A stretch of DNA of 64,000 nt from Siphonodentalium dalli (taxonomy: Eukaryota; Mollusca; Scaphopoda; Gadilida; Siphonodentaliidae). The notes under the pieces were generated by a model. It did not search any database, was not told where the DNA came from, and saw only the letters and a program-made list of their open reading frames with translations. How positions within the stretch are numbered: the stretch's first letter is position 1; each line of letters opens with the position of its first letter. The translations under genes were made by a program, and so were the position numbers. The DNA lies in NCBI GenBank assembly GCA_032622095.1, contig CP136064.1, positions 37,746,426 through 37,810,425 on the forward strand. The letters are read 5' to 3'. Positions 54,061-64,000 of this stretch are shown here, piece by piece.

Positions 54061-56060
54061 GACGGATATATGAGGCTTTGTCTCGTTTCTAACCACAACT
54101 AGATCCTCCAGCCGGATAGTTTCGAACAGAAAGGATATCTGATATATCCATGTAATAAAAATACTGTTTAGACTGATATTACAGCCTAATGCAATCAAAG
54201 GGTGAGGTTACGTGGGACGTATGAAATTTAACTGTCGATATTTATGCCAGTTTTCTTGGCATTTCCCCGAATATAACAGCAATATTAGTGTAAATGGCGC
54301 CTTGTAAACGGGAGATAATCTGCTACAAAGAACAGAAGCGATCATAACAGGTATCATGACACGTACAGATGTTAGATACGGTTCAATGCGAAGGAAAATA
54401 TCTCCAGAACACGCGTGAAGGCACGAGAGATTCCATCGCACGAGCGTGTTGTCATGTGGATTATGAACAACAAACCCCACAGAGAGATCACAGGTAAGAT
54501 AATCGGTATTATCTGTAAATAACCGGTGCATTTACCTCAACCCATTTACCTCAGCTAAGTCTGCAGCCGGGGTAGAATTGTACATCGGATACCTTTTTAT
54601 GCCACATGGAACTGAGTGTTTCTGTATGTGCCCCACTAATTATAGCAACTAGCATACCAGTTGTTAGCAGCGTTTTATATGATGAACTCAACAAGGGTAT
54701 TGCCACTTATACTGGGAAATTTGCCTGGCGTATTTTCTCTCTATTAATTAGTTGTAAATGGCTATGATGTTACAGATTATTAACGACAATATGCATATAA
54801 AATTCATGCAGACCACATCAATTAACAACATGGGCGATAAGATCATTTAAAGAATAGTGAGAATTATGTATTATGGTTAGAATAGCCACAACCGAATTTA
54901 TTTATCGGTGGAATCTGATGTCTAGGGTTAACTAATTCCCCCAAAATTAATGGCACATTTTTAGATACTTTGTCGCATGTTACCGGTAATAGTTCCAAAT
55001 ATTTTTTTTTACATTTTCGGAGAATTTTATGTCCCCACAAGTATTCCTCAATTGATGTAATTGATATTTGTCTCTAGTTAGTCCTCAGATCTCTGCGGGA
55101 CGAATCAAGCATGAAATCAGTTTCTGGTCATACATAGCTATCTTTATCACATTATTACCAAATTAGACACACACAACATAAATTCAAAATTAATCACTAA
55201 AATGCATATTAGATACCCAGCTGCCACGAATTACATGAAAATGTGCCATTAAGATTAAATTGTGAATGTGACGTGCGCAGATCGAATAAATCCTCTACCT
55301 ATCAAAATTTTACTTTGCGAAGATCCAGCCAGACCTGGATTAATTTTAACGTCTGTATGTCGACGAGTATACTTACTTTTAGCTTGCTCTTGTCTGTACC
55401 TCATCTCTATACTCTGAAACGAGAGATATAGTCAAGATTAGTCTCGTCACACGAGATTGTATTGTATGATAACTAGTTGCAACAATATTGGCACAATAGC
55501 CGAATTTAATTAAGAATAAATTAGGCGTAACCTTGCCAGTGGTCATGGAAACCAGGGCTTGTACAATACACTGCCCCGTTGCAGAATGAGAACAGCGGCG
55601 AGATGAACAATACTTCTTAACTATATTATACTTACTCGTGTATCCACGTCATATACTCAAGAAGTGCACAGGCGAATTATCGCTCACATGTGTAATGTGC
55701 GAGTAGCCATGACGGGCCATTATCTACTACGTGTATATGGGGTGATTGTTCGACAAGATCATCGTTTGCTAAACATGGGTATTAGATTTGCATTGAGATT
55801 AACTATTTGTATTTCCGAGTCGATGTTGTTGTTGGGTCATATTTCATGAATGACGATCAATGTCGCAAATTGACGCTCTTTTCTTTTTTGGATTTGACAC
55901 ATTTTTTCGCTTTCGGCCCTGTTTCGGCATTATAATTTCTGGTGTAGTTACACAAACTCATATACAGTCAATGAAAACACAACTGTGTTATAATTAGATG
56001 GTCACGGCGTTCTGTTCTATAAGACGGTAAGTGTTTTATCAACTGATAGCCCCAAAAATA
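54061..56060. other. No gene recognised
   Basis: About 2 kb. A 107-codon minus frame (54208-54531) contains DNTLVRWNLSCLHACSGDIF and a hydrophobic stretch (MIPVMIASVLC) but has no splice support. No repeats stand out. Confidence 0.35.
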
Positions 56061-56061
56061 C

Positions 56062-56545
56062 GCCATGAGGATACACCGGCATGAGGATACACCGCCATGA
56101 GGATACACCGGACCGGCATGAGGATACACCGACATGAGGATACACCGGCATGAGGATACACCGGCATGAGGATATACACCGACATGAGGATACAACGGCA
56201 TGAGGATACACCGGCATGAGGATACACCGACATGAGGATACACCGCCATGAGGATACACCACCATGAGGATATACACCGGCATGATGATACACCGGCATG
56301 AGGATACACCGCCATGAGGATATACACCGCCATGAGGATACACCACCATGAGGATATACACCGGCATGAGGATACACCGCCATGAGGATACACCACCATG
56401 AGGATATACACCGACATGAGGATATACACCGACATGAGGATACACCGGCATGAGGATACACTGGCATGAGGATACACCGACATGAGGATACACCGCCATG
56501 AGGATATACACCGGCATGAGGATACACCGGCATGAGGATACACCG
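56062..56545 (+). repeat. 16/18-bp minisatellite, 29 copies
   Basis: Unit catgaggatacaccgg (16 bp), with an 18-bp form containing gatataca. I count 29 catgagg or catgatg starts. Positions 15-16 vary (gg, ga, cc, ca). All three minus frames are open for up to 228 codons (CILMPVYPHAGVSS-type), an artefact. Confidence 0.97.
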
Positions 56546-56599
56546 GCCAAGTTTTGTCGTTACAAAAGAACGAACGAGATTTGCTTGTATTTATCCCCA

Positions 56600-56740
56600 G
56601 GGGGAACAAGTCATTTCGCACCCTGACCAGCTCGTACCCTCCGAAAAAAATCAACTCGTACCCAATTCTGAGTCAACTCGTACCCTCCAGCTGAGTCAAC
56701 TCGTACCCTCCTAAGTCATTTCGTACCCTCTTATATTATT
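56600..56740 (+). repeat. Short aactcgtaccctcc repeats
   Basis: Five to six copies of (a)actcgtaccctcc or tttcgtaccctc with agtca spacers, irregularly spaced. A cognate ggagggtacgag occurs in reverse at about 56804. Confidence 0.8.
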
Positions 56741-57262
56741 TAGGATACAGACCCATATTTCCACCTCAGATTGGCATGAGACCTTCCAAGCACATCAAGA
56801 GTGGAGGGTACGAGATGATTCAGTATATCAAAGTCAGTGAAATGACTGTAACCCATCCCCAGAATACACACGTGTATCATACACAAGCTTCGTATAATAT
56901 ATCTCGCTCCAGGTCTTGCTTGTGCGTTTATATCTATACACGAGGCGATGAACCTTTATGGTAATCTGCATTTGCTTAGAAATCACAGTAATTAGCTAAC
57001 ACGATGCACAAATCATGTAACTTTTCGTGTATGTTGCAAATCGATTCGAAGCGGCTTCATCATGTAAATGACCGACAGAGCAACCTAGGCCGAGTACACC
57101 GCTATGTATAGAAATAACCGACCCCATGATAATCAGTTAAATTTGCCCGGATTCAGTTAACCTTCTCGTTACGTGAGTCACAACAAGCATCGCCATGCAC
57201 CTGACCGACTTAGCAATTGATGCCGTCTCAGTGTCGATATATAAATTTCCATAAAGGGTTAA
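56741..57262. other. No feature recognised
   Basis: No supported gene. Confidence 0.4.
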
Positions 57263-57644
57263 CCCTTTACCCAACAAACCGGCCAAATAAAGCTTCAACA
57301 GCCTAAAATATCTTCGGTCTGTCTCAATAGAACCATACAAATATGGATATCATTGGAACCGGCTCCTTGACCACATTGTGATAGTTACAGTTATACCCTG
57401 TGCCAATGCATTCTCTTATATATGCGAGTCGACCATAGGTCGCCTCGCATATATAAGAGAATGCATTGGCCTAAAAAAAATCTTTTTTTAACACTTTTTA
57501 CCATTTTTTCTTACATTCTTTAACAATTTTATAATTTTTAATGTGTTAAGCCAATGCATTCTCTTATATATGCGAGGCGACCTATGGTCGACTCGCATAT
57601 ATAAGAGAATGCATTGGCACAGGGCCGTTCTGTTGGGTAAAGGG
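57263..57644 (-). mobile_element. Family A MITE, copy 7 (inverted)
   Basis: TTAA at 57259-57262 and 57645-57648. Long arm on the left. Just outside the left TTAA lies ataaaggg, which together with cccttta makes a longer palindrome around the target site. Confidence 0.93.
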
Positions 57645-57867
57645 TTAACGACAACTGACCGTGATCATCAGAGTCCATTTGCGGATGATTATTTCGAACT
57701 TGTGTCAACAGTATGGTGATTAGCTCATTCGTATTTTTGTCAGAAATAGGTCTGATATAATAATGACAGATTCAGCGGCATCAATTAGATGCCGAATATC
57801 AACAAAGCATTCCGTGAATTGGCACCGCGCTTGTAGACAATCAAAAGTGATTCCGTGAGTGTGGAAC

Positions 57868-58095
57868 CGGGGCATTACTGCTACAATGGATCGCTCATTG
57901 ATTATCGCTTAAAGACGTGTACAGAGAAAGCAAAGGGGCTTCGATCGAGTCTGTTGGGTTGTTAAATCACAATCGCTGTTAAATGAACTGATAGCTTCGA
58001 GTGGCCCTCTTTGTTAGTCACAAAGCGATGCCGTTTGTATCCGATTCTGCATGAGGGATTCAAGGTGCTAATATATATAGTTTATGGCTATGTTC
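57868..58095 (+). repeat. 230-bp direct repeat, copy 1
   Basis: accggggcattactgctac through aagacgtgt, gaaagcaaaggg, gctgttaaatgaactg and ttcgagtggccctctttgtt matches 58594-58825 at about 83%, offset ~726 bp. Substitutions include stops in every frame of copy 1, so this is unlikely to be an exon pair. Confidence 0.85.
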
Positions 58096-58593
58096 TATCT
58101 GGGACTAATATAACATTAGTCCCATCAGGTTCTATTCTGGCATTGTGAAGATTCTATTCAGGCCGCAGGTTGCGTGTGGTGTCATTTAGAAACCACCAGT
58201 TATCACAATATGCCGTTGGGTATATAATCAGCATTTAATGGTTTCTTAAATCTCTATTCTGGTAAGATCCTGTTCCAAGTCGTGTGGTGCATTTCCATGA
58301 TTTGAGCCCTTTTCTAGTGGTGGAAGAATAAACTCATATTTGTAAATCAGTATTTATCATAATATTTCGTTGGGTATTCATATTGTTGACCAATATCTTG
58401 TATATGTGTGGTATACATATAAAATTATTGTCTCTTAAACCAAAAAAGTTTAGTTTACTGAATTTGGCAACAATGAGAAACCATTTGTAACATGAAACTG
58501 TATTGAAACATATATTTAATTTGGGGGTAACATTTCTGGACGTTATCTGGTCATTTCAAGTCCCATGGCGGTTTGGAAACTAAAATTAAACTA

Positions 58594-58825
58594 AAACCGG
58601 GACATTAATGCTACCATAGACCGCTTATTGAATGTAATTTAAAGACGTGTGCGGGGAAAGCAAAGGGTCTTCAATCGAGTGTTGGGTTGATAATTTATAA
58701 TCGCTGTTAAATGAACTGCTAGCTTCGAGTGGCCCTCTTTGTTAGTCACAAAGCGATGACGTTTCTAGTCGACCCTACATGGGGGATTCAAGATGCTAAT
58801 ATATATTTGACGGCTAAGTTCTATT
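58594..58825 (+). repeat. 230-bp direct repeat, copy 2
   Basis: Partner of 57868-58095. An 87-codon frame (58729-58992) starts within it and runs past a good donor-like site (cagtgcag|gtaaag at 58932/58933). The frame is not conserved in copy 1. Confidence 0.85.
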
Positions 58826-59390
58826 CTGCTATTGCATTCGATGATTTTATTCAAGTCGTATGCACGCTGGGCATAATTTATAAATCATTATCTTGTCATA
58901 TTAACAGGTATTTTTGTAATGTAACAGTGCAGGTAAAGACGAGAATGAGACGAAAAGTAAAACAAACTTTTACTTCAGGAAAAATATATTGACGGCGTTA
59001 TTATAATTGGGCGTCGCTTTCAGATATCGTATTTTCGGATATGGTACAACCGACATTCTTTGGTAACAATAGTTGATTATACCGTTGGTCTAATGTATTG
59101 AAATGTCAACTTTCAGCATTGAAATAAGCACACTATGTGACCTTGACATCTTTTTGAACAGGCTCGTGTTGTTGGTTATGAGGAAAATATGCGTCTTTTC
59201 CATGTGGGGGCAAAGGTGAACATATGACAGTTATTCCGTTAAATAGCACAGGCAAAATATCGTTATCGCAGAGACAGGGTTTATTGTGCTGATATCTTGT
59301 TTCGTTCTGGTATGAGCTTATTTAGGACATGTGTCGAAATTCAAATATATAAAGTTCTTTCCCTATATATCGGCCTATTTCCATGCGTAA

Positions 59391-59774
59391 GAACACGAAG
59401 ACTGTAAAATAGCTGATGTAATTCGCACGAGGGAAATTTACGAGTCTTATCTGGAAATAGCAGCCCTTTGGCAATTCATGTCGATGGCCATTAATGCAAA
59501 TACATATAGAGCGACACTAAAATATTGCAAACGAAGGCAAGGGCCGTTAGCGTTGAATGTAATAAGGACGCACCATTTTATCACAATGGACATATATATT
59601 GAATTAGAGGAGATGAAAGTAACATTCAAACGTCTGCTTGAGGAGAATATATGCTCGGCATTTTTATCGAAAATCGATTCGATTGACAGGAAAAGTGAAT
59701 TTACGACATTCAATATCAAGTTAATGTGTCGACCACTCAATGAGTTAGTCTGCCATTCGTTTATTAGTTCTTAG
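59391..59774 (+). CDS. Candidate exon, unknown helical protein
   Basis: The longest non-repetitive open frame in the window, about 128 codons from an in-frame TAA near 59388 to TAG at 59772-59774. It includes VIRTREIYESYLEIAALWQF, a basic YCKRRQGPL stretch, and IELEEMKVTFKRLLEENICS, suggesting alpha-helices. It ends NELVCHSFISS. A pyrimidine-containing acceptor-like site (tatttccatgcgtaag) precedes it. No family recognised. The minus strand also has a 97-codon frame here, so chance is not excluded. Confidence 0.3.
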   Translation, partial: EHEDCKIADVIRTREIYESYLEIAALWQFMSMAINANTYRATLKYCKRRQGPLALNVIRTHHFITMDIYIELEEMKVTFKRLLEENICSAFLSKIDSIDRKSEFTTFNIKLMCRPLNELVCHSFISS

Positions 59775-60448
59775 AGTGGTCACAGTGAATACGCCAGATA
59801 AAGCAGCATTTCAGTATTCTCGCCTCGAGTTGTTCGAACAAATCCAGTTAAGCGAATTCCCCATCTGCACTTTAACGTCTTAATGGAAAGCCATCATTCT
59901 AGCAATTTCGACGTTAAAAGATAGCTTAATTTATGGCCTATATAGATTCATGCTTTGTTGACTTCTGAATTCAGTATGTCATAGAAACATTAGAGGTCAG
60001 GAGACCTATTTTTGCCATGAAATAATGTAACTTCTTTGGACGACATGGTTATCTTTTTTCCCCGCAATATCAGGATATTTTTTTAAGATGCCGTGTTAGA
60101 TGTGATACCATAAACCACTATATGTACGCTTTCAATACCAGAAAATAATTAGACCGGACACAATACATTAATAGGAGATATTGATGACCAGATATCGACT
60201 TTCGAAAGAGAAAGATTTAATATGTGTTTTTATTTATGTCAGCGTAAAAAAAATGCCTATGACCATCTCTTATGTAAAGCGTCCATGCATTCTCCCGCCC
60301 CTAAAGCGGAAGATAAGAAAGAGCGTTATGAATTATGATAGTTTATAATAGTTTTGTATGCAAAAGATGGATTCTAGTGTGCATTTGGGCGACGTTTGTG
60401 TCATACGAATGGTGGTGACTTCGAGTATTTTTCGTTTTGATTTTTCCC

Positions 60449-60546
60449 AGTAAGCTGAAATTTGGAATTGAAAAATTTGCCCAATTTAGCGTCAAATCGG
60501 ATAGGGCATCTTTAAATGGGGTTCTTTGTTGTATATCTTCACTAAG
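60449..60546 (+). CDS. Candidate internal exon, unknown protein
   Basis: Follows the acceptor gttttgatttttcccag (ending about 60448) and is open through KLKFGIEKFAQFSVKSD and NGVLCCISSL to a donor-like gtagag near 60547. Short and weak alone; its interest lies in proximity to the stronger candidate at 60609. Confidence 0.22.
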
Positions 60547-60608
60547 TAGAGAGTGGATATATCTTATAAGAGACGACGAGATATTAATAGTGATTATATT
60601 TATTTCAG

Positions 60609-60870
60609 AATTGGTAGTCTATATCAAGTGTGCCAAGATCCTTTCCGTTGTGTACAAATTGATTATTTGGATGACGTGTCAGACAATGTCCCCAATCAAC
60701 AAGCCGACTACAAAGTCAACATACAATTTCGTTGCACGTATACCGGGCAATATCACCATCAAATCGATGAGAACAACACAGCCAAGACATCAGATGCCAC
60801 TTTAATTAGTATAATTGTGCGGACTTGTCGTTACACGTGGTTTGATTGGACACGATTCGTGATCACGTGA
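60609..60870 (+). CDS. Candidate terminal exon, Cys-containing unknown protein
   Basis: Begins after gattatatttatttcag (ends 60608) and is open to TGA at 60868-60870. The peptide reads IGSLYQVCQDPFRCVQIDYL, then DDVSDNVPNQQADYKVNIQF, RCTYTGQYHHQIDENNTAKT and RTCRYTWFDWTRFVIT. Many codons end in C (gtc, ccc, gcc, tac, aac, acc). It has four cysteines and one N-x-T site, suggesting a secreted or extracellular domain, but no family is recognised. AATAAA occurs at 61450. Start, upstream exons and function are unknown. Confidence 0.38.
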
Positions 60871-61450
60871 TGCTAGGTTCCGGAATATACACCGCGGGAC
60901 GAGACCTAACAAGTTAATATGACCCCACGGAGCATTCTCGGTCTCATGACTCGCGGCTTCTTTTGACCTCTTGCCAGTTCACATATTGTACTTGCTTTTG
61001 ATTTTATAGATAATCGATTTGGCTTGCTTTGTTGGGTGCCCTCGTGATTTGCACACATTAATTGCTTACTCGTATTAGATCACTCAATGCAAGCACGGAG
61101 GGTGGCAAAATGATATGCCAGGTGGCGCGCCGATGCTAGACTGATAGTAGGCCTCCTGGCGGGGTGTCAGAGATCGGCCATAATAGCAAATGCACTTATG
61201 CACACTATATATGGGGAATTCGTTGAGCGAAAATATATAGCATAATGTACGTGAAGTGTCTGTGAAGTGTACGCGTGAGGGTATTGGCCTTTAGTCGGAA
61301 CGAAGCTCGTGCTGTTACAATTCTTGTTCAATGTATCAAATCGTGATGTGGGTCAGTCTGTACACACAATGTTGCCAGCCACACATTGTTCTCTAATGGG
61401 CACGGTTGAGTCGGCCTATAACTATTGCCGCTGCAACACATCGCGTGCCA
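60871..61450. other. No feature recognised
   Basis: No gene or repeat seen apart from the AATAAA at 61450, which overlaps the left end of a family C copy. Confidence 0.4.
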
Positions 61451-61455
61451 ATAAA

Positions 61456-61632
61456 CCTTTCTTTACTGAATGGATTCTCCCATAAGTTATAAAAGTACGC
61501 ATTGCAATGGTATATTATTCGTAAGTACAGAAGAAGGAGTCCTGTTCATTGGGGGAAATTTCAGATAATAAGTTCTGAAAACGACCATAAGGGGGACTAC
61601 CCGTCAATGAGCATTTAGTAAAGAAAGGGTTA
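61456..61632. mobile_element. Family C foldback, copy at 61.5 kb
   Basis: cctttctttactgaatgg on the left and gagcatttagtaaagaaagg then gttaa on the right are inverted. Internal aaatttcagataataagttc matches other copies. The left TTAA is lost; the right flank is GGGTTAA. Confidence 0.7.
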
Positions 61633-61721
61633 AATTTCTTATATTAATAAAACTCCTAAATTGATTAACTTCGACTTCATTTCGTGGTTCTAACCCCATA
61701 TGAACACATAACATGATATGC

Positions 61722-62015
61722 ATAACCTAATATACATAACCTAATATACATAACCTAATATACATAACCTAATATACATAACCTAATATACATAACATAA
61801 TATACATAACCTAATATCCATAACCTAGTATATGCATAACCTAATATACATAACATAATATACATAACCTAATATACATACCTAATGTACATAACCTAAT
61901 ATACATAACATAATATACATAACCTAATATGCATAACATAGTATGCATAACCTAATATTCATAACCTAATATACATAACCTAAGATACATAACCTAATAT
62001 ACATAATATACGTAA
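61722..62015 (+). repeat. 14-bp minisatellite, about 20 copies
   Basis: Unit acataacctaatat with variants (cataacataatat, gcataacctaatat, one 1-bp-short unit). About 20 copies. Confidence 0.96.
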
Positions 62016-62854
62016 CATAATTTCAAGCCGAAAATAGGTTGATATTCTGATAATTTGAGTTCCCAACCAATATCTATTGTCAAATATGTTGTAGACCAAA
62101 ATTATAATCTTATTCTACTTTCAATTAAATGGATTATGGCTACCAGTTAGAAATTAGAAATAGTCCAACCCTATGGGGCGTTATGATAGAAATTAATAAC
62201 TCGTTGGAAAGTTCGGGGTATCAGTTGAAAAATTCCAAATTAAATTTCCATTGACTTGAATATTGGCCCACAAGGGTTGCAGTTGGAAATTCTGAACCGA
62301 TACCCCACCCCTTCTCTGCAAGGGCTTCATGCACACTCGCGACAATCAACGTCGACTGTAAATTATTAAAAGGTGAACCGACCAGAACTGTTAAAATTAC
62401 TAAAAAATCGACCATTTTAACTTCGATCGTAGGATTGCATGCGATCGAAGATTTTGATTATCAAATAAAAAATCTTCCATCACAAACCTCGAGTTAGGTC
62501 ATCGGGAATTCTGCCTATATTTTTGCAATGAGTTTTCTAAGGCAATCGAGAAAACTTCAAAAGCTTCACAGGAACATAGCTAGAAATAGCAGATGATCCA
62601 GAGTAATGTCGACTCGTCTGACACATTATACACAGACGACAGAATACCAATCAATGGACCGGGGTTGAATATTTATACAACAGACGGTCGTTCGTCCTGA
62701 AGCCAATCTTGGTTAACGTGAAATTGTGATTATATGTGATGTCCGATCATCAGAAATGTCTTCCAAGATCTTCCTCTGGGGAACCAGTCAGGGCTACAAA
62801 CAGAATAAGGATGTTGATCCGATGTCATAAGCTTAGGTCAAGAGCTTAGTCCGG

Positions 62855-62856
<2 letters not shown>
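62016..62856. other. No gene recognised
   Basis: Contains scattered gttggaaa/ttccaa motifs at 62140-62300 like those at 21.95-22.25 kb. No supported gene. Confidence 0.4.
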
Positions 62857-62885
<29 letters not shown>

Positions 62886-63000
62886 AATAATAATGCTTTA
62901 TTCTCTGATCCAGGTTACATGATAGGATATTGAGACAGAAGTATATACAAAGAGATGAAGCATATAAACAATATTTACATCCGGTTTTACATGGTCTCAA
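62857..63000 (-). mobile_element. Possible non-LTR retrotransposon or SINE tail, minus strand
   Basis: On the minus strand the sequence reads ...cctggatcagagaataaagc + attattattatc, then tcaatcaatcaatcaatcaa. A body ending in AATAAAGCATTATTATTA and a short tandem-repeat tail is typical of CR1/L2-type elements or their SINEs. No reverse transcriptase frame is visible upstream and the 5' boundary is unknown. Confidence 0.35.
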
Positions 63001-64000
63001 AACCTTACATACAATTACATGTGCAATTTATATAATAAGTGTGTTGCTGTCGAGATAACGGGTTTTATTACATTTATATGTTGTGTATCATGTGTATATG
63101 GTAGATTCATTGCGTGTGCGATAACAACAACAACAACTTCAACCACGTTATGTGCTGCGAGTCTTTTCTACTTCACTAAATATAGTTTTGATAAAAGTAC
63201 ATAACTTGCGTAGGAAATGTGGGTCATTTGAGTTCAGAACGTCACTCATTATTACTACATTAGCCCGTTCAGATTGATTGTGGTCTAATGATTGTTTCAG
63301 TCATTATGACTTATCACGACACGGCGCTCAGAAGATATATCATATAAGGTTATTTATTGACAAATCACACACACAAATATTGCCAGATGTACAACACTTG
63401 ACTGGATATTTCAGATGAGCATATAGAGCGAATAACCTTGCTACCGCATATGGTTCTTGCCAGGAATATATGTACAATTTGGCATCAATATATACTATAT
63501 GCAGTTACACTGTTGTCGGCATTCCGGCCATCGACAATTTCGAACCATTAATATTAATCAAATATAATAAAACCCATTTGCCATCTTCGCATTTCCTCGT
63601 ATGTGGCCCTGCGTTTGAAGAGGTCGAGAACTCCCTTCTTAACCGATAGAGAAGATTACAGTATTTGGGGGAAATTAGATATGTATATATTTCAAATTAA
63701 ATACCTTAATTTTGAGAAATCGCGTTTAAATCTTATTTCCTTGTCAGTTGAAGTTTAAGTGTTCTGATAGAGCCTTCGATACAGAATTGATGGGCGGCGT
63801 GTGTTAGTTCCATCTTGATTATGGATGGTGTAAGTATAAAAGCTAGTAAAACGAATGTACCCGAGTACGCGGTTGTGGGACAAGTTAAATATTAGCAGGG
63901 TATGGGTGAAATATGTCAGGTAGAAGGTATAACTGAGCGCGTTGTATTAAGGTCAATTCACACCGGGCGCGAGCGCGTGATTTTTACGGCCATTTTTGTC
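63001..64000. other. No feature recognised
   Basis: AT-rich with a short (CAA)n-like run at 63124-63138. A 61-codon plus frame (63019-63204) is hydrophobic but unsupported. Confidence 0.4.

Noticed and set aside
53789-54198. Two overlapping minus frames that look like a frameshifted gene
   Set aside because: The plus strand reads as a known style of dispersed intron repeat (cccatggtgactgaggtggagag), so the frames are probably incidental.
55968-56654. Minus frame of 228 codons, longest in the window, repetitive Cys/Pro/His/Tyr
   Set aside because: All three minus frames are open through the 16-bp array; no start context, no unique sequence.
57868-58825. Duplicated exon pair
   Set aside because: The best frame in copy 2 is broken by stops in copy 1 and substitutions show no codon pattern.
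1-64000. tRNA or rRNA genes
   Set aside because: Apart from the tRNA-like head of the SINE at 31.4 kb I found no box A/box B pair with a foldable cloverleaf, and no rRNA-like stretch.

Overview
The window looks like repeat-rich, AT-rich (roughly 60-62% A+T by eye) nuclear DNA from a eukaryote, most likely a marine invertebrate such as a mollusc or another lophotrochozoan. That taxonomic guess is inference. It rests on the tRNA-headed SINE, many short inverted-repeat transposons, intron-type splice signals, GGCCGCCAT arrays and dispersed repeats of a style common in such genomes. Nothing prokaryotic is visible: no operons, no ribosome-binding sites, no long ORFs. No complete protein gene can be supported. 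The longest open frames (130-230 codons) are products of tandem repeats.

Layout. 0-5 kb: the open end of an old inverted duplication, a degenerate ~165-175 bp array, a 65/58-bp minisatellite and candidate terminal exons. 5-9.6 kb: a GA microsatellite, the first TTAA-flanked palindromic MITE (family A), a dispersed ~520-bp repeat and a Harbinger-like MITE. 10.4-12.3 kb: a ~0.8-1 kb tandem segmental duplication carrying TA-flanked foldbacks, followed by a candidate exon. 15.5-16.9 kb: a long hairpin and a 1,071-bp non-autonomous hAT-like element. 17.8-21.9 kb: a cluster of family A/C/D elements, ending in a 623-bp near-perfect palindrome that takes in a whole family A element plus 62 bp of flank on each side. 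22.9-32.4 kb: dispersed and tandem repeats, more TA-type MITEs, a SINE and a second GGCCGCCAT array. 32.7-35.4 kb: a TTAA-type element split by a ~2.16-kb insertion that carries half a THAP zinc finger (P-element-like). 36-41 kb: paired candidate exons separated by a MITE, nested MITEs and a 55-bp array. 42-43.6 kb: a foldback element whose arms carry 21-bp-phased palindromes. 44.7-51.3 kb: more foldbacks, a palindrome made of palindromes, an Ig-like open frame and a nested insertion. 53-64 kb: family A copies, 16-bp and 14-bp minisatellites, two or three candidate exons near 59.4-60.9 kb, and a possible retrotransposon tail.

How the parts relate. Most recognisable content is non-autonomous DNA transposons of at least five terminal types: TTAA-flanked (piggyBac-like), TA-flanked (Tc1/mariner-like), 8-bp TSD (hAT-like), TTA TSD (Harbinger-like) and THAP-bearing (P-like). 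Nesting gives relative ages in several places. Candidate exons are scattered and low confidence; they rest on open frames, splice-like ends and, for one pair, paralogy. No product is named except by weak domain resemblance (half THAP, Ig-like).
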